Source: Bacilli bacterium
GTDB taxonomy: Bacteria > Bacillota_I > Bacilli_A > RF39 > UBA660
Length of the DNA: 64,000 nt
Assembly (NCBI GenBank): GCA_017472015.1
Contig: JAFURC010000016.1
Span: 17,167-81,166, forward strand
Direction: 5' to 3'
Shown here in pieces: positions 10,124 to 19,224 of the stretch. Every line of letters begins with the position of its first letter. The first letter of the stretch is position 1. The position numbers and the translations under genes were made by a program. The notes below the pieces were generated by a model that had not been told where the DNA came from, did not search any database, and worked only from the letters and a program-made list of their open reading frames with translations.

Positions 10124-10759
10124 TTATTTTTCTACAAAAGCTTCACAATATAAATAAGTTGTATAATTATAATTATTATTTATAAACTTAACCTCAACAA
10201 AAGAATTTTCAAGTGAACATTTATATTCTTTCTTTTCTAATTCCGATAAATCTTTTTGAAAATCATTTTTTAAACTTAAAGCTGTTAAAGTTATATCTAA
10301 ATTTTTATCATTATTATAATTTTCATTTACAACTTGTTTAGCAAATTCAAGTAATATATTACCAAGTTTTGCTTCAATGGAAATATTTTCTTTTAAAACA
10401 ACATTTTCTGTATATTTTTTTACCTTAAAATCAACTGGTAATTCATTAAAAATATTAACTTGGGAATATTCAATTGTTTTAGTTTCGAAACTATTTAATT
10501 TTGGAACTTCTATTATTGCATTCATAATTAGTTTTTCTTTATCATTAAATAAATCAAGTATTACTTTGGTTGATTCTTTTTTAGAATTAGAAGGATTATA
10601 AACATCAATAGTAAAACTATTATCCGATGTTATTTGTAAATTTTTAAATTCTAAATCAGTAACTGTTGTACTTGCATTATTATTTATAAATAATGCAAGT
10701 ACTATTAATATTAAACCAATTATTAAAATTATTAAAGCAAAAATCTTTTTCTTTTTCAT
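10124..10759 (-). CDS. Membrane-anchored extracytoplasmic protein, function unknown
   Basis: 211 residues: MKKKKIF, one membrane helix at about 8-27, then an extracytoplasmic beta-rich region beginning with a short spacer (NNNASTTVTD). The pattern FKNLQITSDNSFTIDV and DFKVKKYTENVVLK suggests an Ig or LEA-2-like sandwich, which I cannot assign. A Cys pair (one in YKCSLEN, one in LYCEAF near the end) could form a disulphide. It sits 10 bases after the giant prepilin-like gene and 75 bases before the second one, so it probably belongs to the same surface system. No lipobox was seen. Confidence 0.6.
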   Translation of the reverse strand: MKKKKIFALIILIIGLILIVLALFINNNASTTVTDLEFKNLQITSDNSFTIDVYNPSNSKKESTKVILDLFNDKEKLIMNAIIEVPKLNSFETKTIEYSQVNIFNELPVDFKVKKYTENVVLKENISIEAKLGNILLEFAKQVVNENYNNDKNLDITLTALSLKNDFQKDLSELEKKEYKCSLENSFVEVKFINNNYNYTTYLYCEAFVEK

Positions 10760-10768
10760 ATTAATCTC

Positions 10769-13700
10769 CTATGTATGACAACAACTATTGTATTCTTTAC
10801 AGGCATAAGCTGTACACTTTGATTGGGTTAATCCACAGTTGTAAGTACCATCATCTTGGAGTGAACAGTTAAAATAATATGCTTTAAGCATCATACCAGA
10901 AGAAGTAACTCGACATCCTGTCGTTGGTTTAGAAGTATGTTTTGAACCACTAGAAACCGAAGTTAATGTTGTCCAACTATTACAAACACTACAAGTAGAA
11001 CTAGCTGAATAACGAGTTTTACAAGTACAACTAGAAGAGACTGATTTAACTTTTACAGTAACTGTTTTTGAAGCAGTTGTTGTACCTTCAGAGTTACTAC
11101 AAGAGGCAGTTATAGTTTTAGAACCAGTAGAATCTAAATATATAGTAGATGTTATTTTATTACCATTTTGGGTATAAGCATTACTTGTTGAACCTACTTT
11201 AGCTGAAAAATTAGTAATTGCTATTTCTGAATCACAAGTAACAGTTGCCGTTGCACCTTTTATATAGGCACCTGAACAAGTTGAAGAATCGCCTGATACA
11301 GAAATATTTACTGTTGGTGGAGGTGCATCAGTATTTTTAACGGTAACATTAATAGTTTCTGAACAACCATATCTAGTCGAAAATGTAACTGTAGCTGTTT
11401 TTGTTTCATTTTCAGGAACACTTCCACTAACTGCAGTTATAACTCCCCCAGTTGTTGCATTTACTAAATTAGTATTACTACTAGTTGCTGATGTCATAAC
11501 CCCACATTGATTAGAAATTTTAAGTGTTTCAGACAATTTTTGTTTTGAAGTATTATCAGTAATATTTAAAACTACATCAGTTGGAGTTATACTCAATAAT
11601 TTATTGTTACTTGAACAAGTATAACCATAATCACTACTATTTGCATATGGCCATGACGTTATACTAAAGTTGTTAAGACTAGAAGTACAACTTGCGGCTC
11701 CAGATGAATAACCAACACTATTCCCATATTTTATTGGATACCATGGGTGACTATTAGCACAAGAATATCCTCCCATAATATAAACTACATCACCATAAGC
11801 AATCGTTGCTATTTTACCGCAACTTGTAGATCCACAACTTCTAACATTAAGTCCCCCACCAACTTTTGACGTTCCACTAGCATAAATATCTTGCCAAACA
11901 GCATGTAAAGTTTGATCATTCTCTAAATATATTTGATCTCCAAAACAATATTTAACACTACTAGCAGTATTGGTTTCCGCAAGTCCTAAAAGCCTATAAC
12001 CATGATAAGAATTACTTTGAGCCCGATATAAACTAGCATCTGTATAATTTGGAATATTAAAAACTACACCGTCAGTATTATAAGCTGTTTTAGTTTGGGT
12101 TGTTAACTTATTAGAAGTTGTTCCATTTGAACTATTAGCATTATAAGATAAATTTATATCTCTTGATGTAATAGCAAATAATTCAGTGTCTTCGTATAAT
12201 GTATAAATTTCTTCTTGACTAAATTCTGGTTCCCCTTGATTATATAAATCATAATTCCAACCATAAACAGTACCACCTGTTCTAGTAATTTTTGGTAAAG
12301 TTATAGAACAACTATCTGGAAGTAAAGCACCATTATAAGCAAATCCAGCATTACAAACAAAAGTTTTTGTTTCGGTATAACTAATTCCATCAATTATATA
12401 TGAAGTAGCACCATTTATATCATATGTTACATTATATGAATTTCTTGTATTACTTCTAGTAATTGCATAAAAGTTTTTTACTGTATCACTAAATTCTTCC
12501 GGTTCTCCACTATTTTCTATCGGTTTATTCAATGTAACACTTGTATTAACTGCATATTGTCCTTCTACACCACTACTTTCATTCCATTCCTCTAATTTTT
12601 CTCCATCATCAGTCCATCCCATAGCTGTAAACCCAGAAATTGGCGTAATAGTTGGAGTTTGTATAGAACAACTTGAAGAACCATTACTTGGTTGACAACA
12701 AAGTTTTAAATCGGTTGTCGAATTTCCTATTTTTGCTGCCCCATTTATGTAGAAATTAGCACAAATATTAGTTTCACTTATTAATCTTCCTGAATTATAT
12801 GTTATATCATAATTACTAGTTACTATTGTATCACCTGATTTAATAACTGCATTACTTGGAATAATTGTTCCATCTACAATTGATTCTGTTAAAGTTATAT
12901 TCGAAATGCTATGACCAGGTAAAAGTCCATTTGATATTATATCATTAGTTGTTTTACTAATTGTTTCTTCAAAAGTAATTGTTTGATCTTTAGCACTAAT
13001 CGTTACTATTTTTTGAGTAATTGTACAATCTATCGTTTTACTTGTTGTTCCATCACTAAAAGAATGATTACTATCACCAGGAATTGCCTCAACCGTATAA
13101 ACTCCAGCATTTATTCCTTCAGCTGTATTATTAATATATTTGACATTATTTCCATCTAAATTCATTAAATATTGACTACTACCATTATATATTAAATCTT
13201 TACAACTTCCTATTTTAGATGTTTTTGACTTAGCTATTTCACAGTTAATAATAACATCATTATCTGTTCCATCACTCCATCGATAATTTTCAGAAAGTCT
13301 TACTATTACATCATATACTTTAGCATCAAGTCCATAATTATCTATAAATGTAAATCCCACTCCTGGATCTTTAGTTAAAATTTGACTAACTCCTGAATAA
13401 ACTAAATCATTTTTACAATAACCTGAATTTGGTTTTTCTAATTCACTATAAATAGTATAAACTATTTCTCTCTTAGTTATATTACCAACATTATCAACTA
13501 CTTCAATAAGTAAAACATATTTACCAAAATCAACTTCTTTATTAAAATCAAAACTTAAAACATCCTTACTTATTTCTTTATAATTAGTACTATTTCCTTC
13601 TTTTTCAAATGAATATCTAATTCTTTTAATTCCACTTTCAGTATCCAAAATATCAGAAACTTTTCCAGAAATAGTATCATCTTCTTTTTTATAAGTTATT

Positions 13701-14464
13701 GCATTATCTGTAATTAAACTATTATCTTGATCATAAACTTTAAATGTTGGTGCAGTATTATCAATTTTAATTTCTATCTTCTCTTTATTAGTAATGTTAC
13801 CATTTTCCCCTTCACCATATACTTCATATGAACCAGTTTCATCTATTTCAATTTTACAAGTTTTATAATTGTTTTGTTCAATTAAATTACAAGAAGTAAA
13901 TGGAATGGTATTGTCTTCTTTTTTTACATTCACCTTTTGAATATCGTTTAAAGTTTCAAATTTTAAAGTTACATAACCAGGTGCCCAAGTATCTTGAACA
14001 TAAATTTCACTAGTATCTTTCACAGTTAATTTCGTTCTTAGACTATAACCAATTTCCATATTACAAGAATCACTTGTATAATCATCACACTTTAAACAAA
14101 CATAATAATTAGTTTTATCATAACTATCTTTATATGCTCCTACATAACTTTCATTTAAATTACAAGTATTACTTCCTCTTCCTACTACTTCACTTATATA
14201 TTTGGAATCAACTAACTCTGAAACTGAGACTTTAGAAACATTTCCAAATACTTTTGGTTGACTACCTTTATTATAAGTAAAATACTCACCACCTGCTGTG
14301 AATAAATTCTCTTCGACTCCCTTATAATAAGTTTTTTTAATATTATCATTTACATATATAAAAGCAACACTTACAATTCCTAATACAATTGCTAATATAA
14401 CAATTACCCCTAAAGTTTCTATTAATGTAAATGCTTTTTTACTTTGATTATTAATTAGTCTCAT
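10769..14464 (-). CDS. Giant prepilin-like multidomain surface protein
   Basis: About 1,231 residues. The N-terminus KKAFTLIETLGVIVILAIV is a textbook prepilin signal except that Ala replaces the usual Gly before Phe. Downstream are a cysteine-bearing pilin-like head, Ig-like modules, two MBG-like repeats (the YSG/YNG..SQ and YRWSDGT/HSFSDGTT pattern), two InlB/Listeria-Bacteroides-like repeats (YDINGATSY, YNANSSNGTTSN), an SH3b domain (GLNVRSCGSTSCGKIA, WYPIKYGNSVGYS), a BIG2-like domain, an Ig-like module and a Cys-rich end. I placed the start at the ATG at 14464: GAGGAG lies upstream, and the longer frame from 14497 runs back into the preceding gene. Most pilins have 150-200 residues, so this is probably a tip or adhesin subunit (inference). 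Confidence 0.75.
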   Translation of the reverse strand: MRLINNQSKKAFTLIETLGVIVILAIVLGIVSVAFIYVNDNIKKTYYKGVEENLFTAGGEYFTYNKGSQPKVFGNVSKVSVSELVDSKYISEVVGRGSNTCNLNESYVGAYKDSYDKTNYYVCLKCDDYTSDSCNMEIGYSLRTKLTVKDTSEIYVQDTWAPGYVTLKFETLNDIQKVNVKKEDNTIPFTSCNLIEQNNYKTCKIEIDETGSYEVYGEGENGNITNKEKIEIKIDNTAPTFKVYDQDNSLITDNAITYKKEDDTISGKVSDILDTESGIKRIRYSFEKEGNSTNYKEISKDVLSFDFNKEVDFGKYVLLIEVVDNVGNITKREIVYTIYSELEKPNSGYCKNDLVYSGVSQILTKDPGVGFTFIDNYGLDAKVYDVIVRLSENYRWSDGTDNDVIINCEIAKSKTSKIGSCKDLIYNGSSQYLMNLDGNNVKYINNTAEGINAGVYTVEAIPGDSNHSFSDGTTSKTIDCTITQKIVTISAKDQTITFEETISKTTNDIISNGLLPGHSISNITLTESIVDGTIIPSNAVIKSGDTIVTSNYDITYNSGRLISETNICANFYINGAAKIGNSTTDLKLCCQPSNGSSSCSIQTPTITPISGFTAMGWTDDGEKLEEWNESSGVEGQYAVNTSVTLNKPIENSGEPEEFSDTVKNFYAITRSNTRNSYNVTYDINGATSYIIDGISYTETKTFVCNAGFAYNGALLPDSCSITLPKITRTGGTVYGWNYDLYNQGEPEFSQEEIYTLYEDTELFAITSRDINLSYNANSSNGTTSNKLTTQTKTAYNTDGVVFNIPNYTDASLYRAQSNSYHGYRLLGLAETNTASSVKYCFGDQIYLENDQTLHAVWQDIYASGTSKVGGGLNVRSCGSTSCGKIATIAYGDVVYIMGGYSCANSHPWYPIKYGNSVGYSSGAASCTSSLNNFSITSWPYANSSDYGYTCSSNNKLLSITPTDVVLNITDNTSKQKLSETLKISNQCGVMTSATSSNTNLVNATTGGVITAVSGSVPENETKTATVTFSTRYGCSETINVTVKNTDAPPPTVNISVSGDSSTCSGAYIKGATATVTCDSEIAITNFSAKVGSTSNAYTQNGNKITSTIYLDSTGSKTITASCSNSEGTTTASKTVTVKVKSVSSSCTCKTRYSASSTCSVCNSWTTLTSVSSGSKHTSKPTTGCRVTSSGMMLKAYYFNCSLQDDGTYNCGLTQSKCTAYACKEYNSCCHT

Positions 14465-16025
14465 ATTCAAACACCACTCCTCGTATATCAAAGACAAAAT
14501 TTATATCAGTTGCTAAACTTAAATTACTACTAACTTCTAACAAAATATTATTTTCTAAATAATTATCTGGGGTTACATCTTTTATTAAATCATTTTTTAA
14601 TACAATTTCTTTATCATCTTTTTTATACTTAATACTTAAATAATTAAAAATATTTAACCGTTCTAAATTAGTACCATATTCTATTTTTAATATTTTCTTA
14701 TTTAAATCAGCAACTACACTAGCCTGATAATCCATACATTTTCCATCTAATATTTTATCATCACATTTAGTATAACTATAATTAACTACATCTAATAATT
14801 CATAACTATTTAAATTGAAACTTCCTTCTTCATAATAAGTATTTGATAAATCTACAACATCCATTAGTTTATAATTTCCAAGTTCTTTATCAGGAAAAGT
14901 ATTAGGTTTTAAAACAATTTCTTTATAATAATAAATAGTTTCTTGATTTATTACTTTAGCATAATTATATACTTGAAAAGTAATTTTACTTGGACTAATA
15001 TTTCCTATTTCAAATACCAAAATATAATCTTTTCTATTATTAGTAGTTAAACTTTGATTTTTATATATAGTACCAAGATCTGAAAATTTTGTTGAAACAT
15101 TATTCTTTGGATAATAATATTTATTATCTATTACTAATCTTGAATTATCAATATCAATTTTTAAACTTTCTTCATTCTTATTTAAAATACTAAAATCAAT
15201 TATTAAATAATTAGTATTTTTATCTTTTATATAATTTTGATTTTGATCCTTATTAGTTATATAAGAATTATTAATTACATATTCAACATTATCTATAACA
15301 ATAACATCTTTTTCATAATAAGTTTTATTAATTAGTAAGTTATCAATTGTTATATAGGCAGTAGTTGATAATAAGATAATAACAAAAAAAACTATTAAAA
15401 TAAAGGAATTTTCTTTTAAGTAATATTTAAAATATCTTATTCTTTTTCTTAGAAAATTGAATATATTATCATAATCTACATTTAAACCTACTTCTATTTC
15501 TTCCCTGTCTTCATCAGTTATATCAAGTTCTTTCACATCTTTTTCAAAATTAAATTTCTTGATATTAAATCCAAATCCCCGAACAAAGGCTACTATAAAG
15601 AAATAGAAATTAAGATAATATAAAATCATTGATATATCACGAAATATTACTATAGCTTGATTTGAGTAATCAACATACTCTAAATTAGTAAAAACTGTTG
15701 AAAAGAACAATAAAGAAATAAATGTTAGAAAGTAAAAAATAGTTGCTGTTAAATAATAAATAATTGGCTTTTTCTTTTCTTTCATTAAAAGCATAATTAA
15801 TAAAAACATGGAAACTAATAAAATTGTTATTATAATCATTGATATATTAATATATTCAAGTGCCATATCAGGAACATGAACATAAGTTCCTGTTAGTAAG
15901 TATTCTTTAAAAAATGTATATATATTTCGCGTATTAAAAAGCATAAATGTTATAAATATCCAAAGAATTATATGGATTATTTTAAAGTATTTAATTAAAA
16001 ATGCATATGGTTTTCTAATTATCAT
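14451..16025 (-). CDS. Multi-pass membrane protein, function unknown
   Basis: 524 residues. Four predicted membrane helices lie in the first about 165 residues, then a charged cytoplasmic linker (KDVKELDITDEDREEIEV), a fifth helix near residue 215-235, and an about 285-residue extracytoplasmic domain with beta-rich, Tyr/Asn-rich sequence. The start is the ATG at 16025, which has AGAGAGG at the right distance; an upstream in-frame ATG at 16049 lacks this. It overlaps the giant prepilin-like gene by 14 bases, so the two are coupled. I recognise no family. The context suggests a platform or anchor for the pilin-like proteins, which is inference only. Confidence 0.65.
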   Translation of the reverse strand: MIIRKPYAFLIKYFKIIHIILWIFITFMLFNTRNIYTFFKEYLLTGTYVHVPDMALEYINISMIIITILLVSMFLLIMLLMKEKKKPIIYYLTATIFYFLTFISLLFFSTVFTNLEYVDYSNQAIVIFRDISMILYYLNFYFFIVAFVRGFGFNIKKFNFEKDVKELDITDEDREEIEVGLNVDYDNIFNFLRKRIRYFKYYLKENSFILIVFFVIILLSTTAYITIDNLLINKTYYEKDVIVIDNVEYVINNSYITNKDQNQNYIKDKNTNYLIIDFSILNKNEESLKIDIDNSRLVIDNKYYYPKNNVSTKFSDLGTIYKNQSLTTNNRKDYILVFEIGNISPSKITFQVYNYAKVINQETIYYYKEIVLKPNTFPDKELGNYKLMDVVDLSNTYYEEGSFNLNSYELLDVVNYSYTKCDDKILDGKCMDYQASVVADLNKKILKIEYGTNLERLNIFNYLSIKYKKDDKEIVLKNDLIKDVTPDNYLENNILLEVSSNLSLATDINFVFDIRGVVFEYETN

Positions 16026-16097
16026 AATAACCTCTCTATTCTTTTTCATTATACTATAAATAGATAAGAAAAAAAAGTCTTTTTAAAACTTTTTTTG

Positions 16098-17477
16098 TTA
16101 AATGGTTTTATTCAAAATTTTCATTATAGTATCATAATCACTATATTTAATTTTTTTATCATTAATTAACATATAATTATCACGCCCTTTTCCAAGAACT
16201 AGAATTAAATCATTTTGTTTATGAATATCAATGGCATATTTAATAGCATCACTTCTATTTAATATTTTTAGATAATTCCTCTTCTTTGTAATACTTAACA
16301 TTTCATTTATAATACTATTTACATCTTCATATCTAGGATCATCACTTGTGAATATTCCGAGTTTAGAATATTTTAATACAATAGAACCTATTTCTTTTCG
16401 TTTTTCTTTGTAACGATCCCCTGCACATCCAACTATTGTAATAATATTTTTGTTGTATTTGTGAAAATATTTTAAAACATTTAAAGTAGCATTCGTTGTA
16501 TGAGCATAGTCAATTACAATAGAATATTCTTTATTATATAAAAATTCCATTCTTCCCTCTACTTGTTTTATATTTTTAAATCTATTTAATATATAATCTA
16601 TATTATATCCAAGACTTAACATTGTTAAAATACATGATGTAACATTATAAATATTAAATTTACCTAGTAAAGGATAAACTAATTTATATTTTTTATTATT
16701 ATATTTAAATATTATTAAAGTTTTATCAAAATATAATTTATAATACAAAATTCTTAAATCTGATCCTTTTTTGAAACCATATGAATAAGATAATCGAGAA
16801 ATATCTTTAAACTTATAATAATATTTACTATCTCGATTTAATATAGCAATTTTTGTATGTTTAAATAATTCTAATTTACATTGTAAATAGTTTTCAAATG
16901 TTTTATGTTTATCTAAATGATCTTTAGTTATATCAGTTAGAATTCCTATATCAAAGTTTAAGTTAGCAATTCTTTTAGTTAAATACGCTTCACTTGATAC
17001 TTCCATGACGATATTTTTATAATTATTATTTCTTGATTTATTAAAGCAATCATATAAAACTTCAAGAGATGGAGTAGTATTTTCTAAAGAATAAGTTTTA
17101 TTATTTAAAGTAAAACCATTTGTACCTATTTTTGGAGAATTTAGTAAATCACTTAGAATACTTGAAGTTGTTGTTTTTCCATCAGTTCCGGTTATCCCAA
17201 TTAGTTTTATATCTTTTAAAGGATAATTATAATATTTATTAAAAATAGAGATTATTTCTTGACTTAAATTATTTACTTTAAAAACATTTTTATGTTTATA
17301 ATTTATATCTGTAATAACTATACAGTTTTTATTAATTGCATCTTCTATAAATTTATTTCTATTTTCAACTCCTGAAAAAGGTATGAATAAATCTTTAGAA
17401 TTTAAGTCTTTAGAATTTAGTTTTATTTTATTAAATTTAATATTTCTTTTGGTATCAATTATTTCTTTTAAATACAT
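16098..17477 (-). CDS. murE: UDP-MurNAc-tripeptide synthetase (MurE ligase)
   Basis: 459-residue Mur ligase adding the third amino acid to the peptidoglycan stem. Visible: ATP loop GITGTDGKTTT (94-104, Lys101), MEVSSEAY, DHLDKHKTF, the C-terminal block VGCAGDRYKEKRKEIG and TSDDPRYEDV. The last corresponds to the DNPR motif of meso-diaminopimelate-type MurE, with its Arg kept, so DAP rather than lysine is the likelier substrate (inference). Slightly shorter than typical (about 490). It stands outside any mur/fts cluster. GGTGA precedes the ATG. A murein pathway fits the PASTA kinase, LCP protein and sigma-G seen elsewhere in the window. Confidence 0.93.
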   Translation of the reverse strand: MYLKEIIDTKRNIKFNKIKLNSKDLNSKDLFIPFSGVENRNKFIEDAINKNCIVITDINYKHKNVFKVNNLSQEIISIFNKYYNYPLKDIKLIGITGTDGKTTTSSILSDLLNSPKIGTNGFTLNNKTYSLENTTPSLEVLYDCFNKSRNNNYKNIVMEVSSEAYLTKRIANLNFDIGILTDITKDHLDKHKTFENYLQCKLELFKHTKIAILNRDSKYYYKFKDISRLSYSYGFKKGSDLRILYYKLYFDKTLIIFKYNNKKYKLVYPLLGKFNIYNVTSCILTMLSLGYNIDYILNRFKNIKQVEGRMEFLYNKEYSIVIDYAHTTNATLNVLKYFHKYNKNIITIVGCAGDRYKEKRKEIGSIVLKYSKLGIFTSDDPRYEDVNSIINEMLSITKKRNYLKILNRSDAIKYAIDIHKQNDLILVLGKGRDNYMLINDKKIKYSDYDTIMKILNKTI

Positions 17478-17499
17478 GAAATCACCATAATATTTTATG

Positions 17500-17526
17500 T
17501 AAAAAGAAAAAGAGCAAATGGGCTCT
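17500..17526 (-). terminator. Intrinsic terminator after the rsmD/53-aa gene unit
   Basis: On the minus strand AGAGC (17526-17522) pairs with GCTCT (17515-17511) across a 6-base loop and is followed by TTTTTCTTTTT. It lies 16 bases after the stop of the small prepilin-like gene. Confidence 0.6.
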
Positions 17527-17541
17527 AATTATTTAACTTTA

Positions 17542-17703
17542 TTATAAATCATTTAACTCTTGTCTAACATCATTTACAAAATCAGTGTTAACTTGATTTC
17601 TATCGGAGACAACTGCAATTATCAAGTAAAAAATAGCAATTGTTGTAAAAATAAGTCCATATAACATTGTGGAAACAGCAAATCCTTTTTTATTTAATTT
17701 CAT
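17542..17703 (-). CDS. Small prepilin-like membrane peptide (53 aa)
   Basis: Minus-strand ORF starting MKLNKKGFAVSTMLYG, followed by a hydrophobic stretch to about residue 32 and a short polar tail ending QELNDL. The leader has the prepilin form (Lys-Lys-Gly-Phe then a hydrophobic helix), but Thr replaces the Glu usual at +5, so it may be a divergent minor pilin or merely a membrane peptide. The ATG at 17703 lies inside the end of rsmD (14-base overlap), and a terminator follows the stop, so it is the last gene of that operon. Function unknown. Confidence 0.65.
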   Translation of the reverse strand: MKLNKKGFAVSTMLYGLIFTTIAIFYLIIAVVSDRNQVNTDFVNDVRQELNDL

Positions 17704-18247
17704 AAAATCCTTTCAGTTTATAAATATAAACATACTTTTCACCATATTTTTTTTCTTTTATTTTTACTAAATTTAAATAATTATCATTTAATTTATCATC
17801 TTGAAATTCACAGATAACTAAAGCATCTTGATTTAATAAATTATTTGTTTGAAGTTTATTTAAGATGTCACTTATAACATGTAATTTATATGGGGGATCA
17901 AGAAAAACTAAGTCAAATCTTTGATTAATTGTATTTAGACATTTTAAATAATCTAAATTAGTTATTATACTTTTATCTCGAATATTAAATTTTTCTAAAT
18001 TACTTTTTATTACTTTTATTGATTCTTTGTTATGATCGTTAAAGTATACTAATTTAGCATAGTTACTTATACATTCTATTCCATAAGTACCACTTCCTGC
18101 GAATAAATCAAGAACAATACTATCTTTTATTTTATCTTGAATCATCGAGAATATACTTTCTTTGACTCTATCCATCGTAGGACGGGTTCCAACTATATTG
18201 TATCCTTTAATTTTTCTTCCTTTTAAAATACCACTGATAACTTTCAA
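17690..18247 (-). CDS. rsmD: 16S rRNA (guanine966-N2)-methyltransferase RsmD
   Basis: 185 residues, normal length. It methylates G966 of 16S rRNA on the assembled 30S. The N-terminal signature MKVISGILKGRKI is present, with TRPTMDRVKESIF, the SAM loop DLFAGSGTYGIE and the catalytic LDPPY motif. It follows ylbF with one base between them, reproducing the Bacillus ylbD-E-F-(G)-H order in which ylbH is rsmD. Its 3' end overlaps a 53-residue prepilin-like gene. All key residues are intact. Confidence 0.95.
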   Translation of the reverse strand: MKVISGILKGRKIKGYNIVGTRPTMDRVKESIFSMIQDKIKDSIVLDLFAGSGTYGIECISNYAKLVYFNDHNKESIKVIKSNLEKFNIRDKSIITNLDYLKCLNTINQRFDLVFLDPPYKLHVISDILNKLQTNNLLNQDALVICEFQDDKLNDNYLNLVKIKEKKYGEKYVYIYKLKGFYEIK

Positions 18248-18248
18248 A

Positions 18249-18518
18249 TTAACACTTCCTTTTAGTAAAATTAAAAGAAGACTTAATATCCTGAATTAAA
18301 AAATTAATATTACTCTCACATTTTAAGTATTCTAAATAATCTGGATTACTTAATAATTTCTTTTTATTATTACTAGTTTTATATAACCTATAATTATCTA
18401 AATTATCTTTTAAAATATTATCTTCTAATAATTTTTTCTTTAGTTTTTTTATTTTTTTAATATCTTCATTTTGATCAAGTAAATCAAATAATTCATTTAA
18501 TAAATCATTGTATTTCAT
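18249..18518 (-). CDS. ylbF: YlbF-family regulator, short form
   Basis: 89 residues, all helical, reading KYNDLLNELFDLLDQNEDIK, then YRLYKTSNNKKKLLSNPDY and a C-terminal FTKRKC. It matches the Com_YlbF family by sequence feel and by its position between ylbE and rsmD. In Bacillus YlbF joins YmcA and YaaT to steer RNase Y and competence/sporulation; that protein has about 150 residues, so the C-terminal part is missing here. I prefer the ATG at 18518; a TTG at 18542 would add eight residues. Assignment rests on synteny as much as sequence. Confidence 0.7.
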   Translation of the reverse strand: MKYNDLLNELFDLLDQNEDIKKIKKLKKKLLEDNILKDNLDNYRLYKTSNNKKKLLSNPDYLEYLKCESNINFLIQDIKSSFNFTKRKC

Positions 18519-18544
18519 AATATCACAAGAATATTTTAACAAAT

Positions 18545-18766
18545 TTAATTTAAAATATCAATAAAAGTATTTAACATATCTAATTTATCTTTAAATTTAT
18601 CTATTTTATCAGGAATTGTTAATTTATATTTTTCTTTCATTAATTTTTCCAGTTGAAATATAAAATTAGGATCACGATTTAAGTATTTATAATATTTAGG
18701 ATTTTCATGTAAAAATTTTATTAAATTAGGATTTCTTTGTAAATAAAATTGGGTTTCAATACTCAT
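18545..18766 (-). CDS. ylbE: YlbE-like protein
   Basis: 73 residues with the YlbE pattern of short Asn-Pro turns: QRNPNLIKFLHENPKYYKYL and RDPNFIFQLEK. The start is the ATG at 18766, directly after the ylbD stop (18768), because a GAGG site sits inside the last codons of ylbD; the longer frame from 18805 would overlap ylbD needlessly. The family's function is unknown; it is confined to Bacillota and lies in the ylbD-ylbF block linked to sporulation in Bacillus. Confidence 0.75.
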   Translation of the reverse strand: MSIETQFYLQRNPNLIKFLHENPKYYKYLNRDPNFIFQLEKLMKEKYKLTIPDKIDKFKDKLDMLNTFIDILN

Positions 18767-18767
18767 A

Positions 18768-19151
18768 TTAATCCTCAAAGTATTTATAAGTTGGACGTGG
18801 TTCATATGTATCTGTTAAATTAGAAGTTTTATCGGGAATAATTCCTTTAAAGGCTTCAATTGCTTTATCTAAACTATTTAATCCTTTTTGAACTGTGTTT
18901 AAATCTATTCCTTTGACCATATTTAAAATATCTTTAATATTGTTTCCAAAATTTAGGGGATTAGTTTGTTGATTTGATGTATTATTACTATTTCTTGTAT
19001 CATTAGTTTGATATTTATTCCAAACTTCATTTGATTCACCATATAAATCATATAATTCATATAATTTTTGCCAATTAGTATTTCCAGATTCTACTTGCTT
19101 AATTAAATGAGGATTCTTTTTTACAAACTCTTTAAATTCTATTTTAGACAT
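18768..19151 (-). CDS. ylbD: YlbD-like putative spore-coat protein
   Basis: 127 residues. The N-terminal part has the YlbD pattern (FKEFVKKNPHLIKQVESG, then TNWQKLYELYDLYGE), followed by a low-complexity Asn/Thr linker (about 47-65) and a helical end (IKDILNMVKGIDLNTVQKGL) closing YEPRPTYKYFED. In Bacillus the family is listed as a putative coat protein. Its place immediately upstream of ylbE and ylbF supports the call. Together with sigG it suggests that this organism is, or recently was, spore-forming. Confidence 0.75.
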   Translation of the reverse strand: MSKIEFKEFVKKNPHLIKQVESGNTNWQKLYELYDLYGESNEVWNKYQTNDTRNSNNTSNQQTNPLNFGNNIKDILNMVKGIDLNTVQKGLNSLDKAIEAFKGIIPDKTSNLTDTYEPRPTYKYFED

Positions 19152-19185
19152 AATACCACCTAATAAATTATATGATTAAATAATA

Positions 19186-19208
19186 GAAAAAGACACTAAA
19201 GAGTGCCT
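19186..19208 (-). terminator. Terminator after the RdgB-Nudix gene
   Basis: Minus-strand hairpin GGCACT/AGTGTC (one G-U pair) followed by TTTTTC, 17 bases after the stop at 19225. It closes the proS operon. Confidence 0.55.
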
Positions 19209-19224
19209 TAACATGTTTTTTAAA

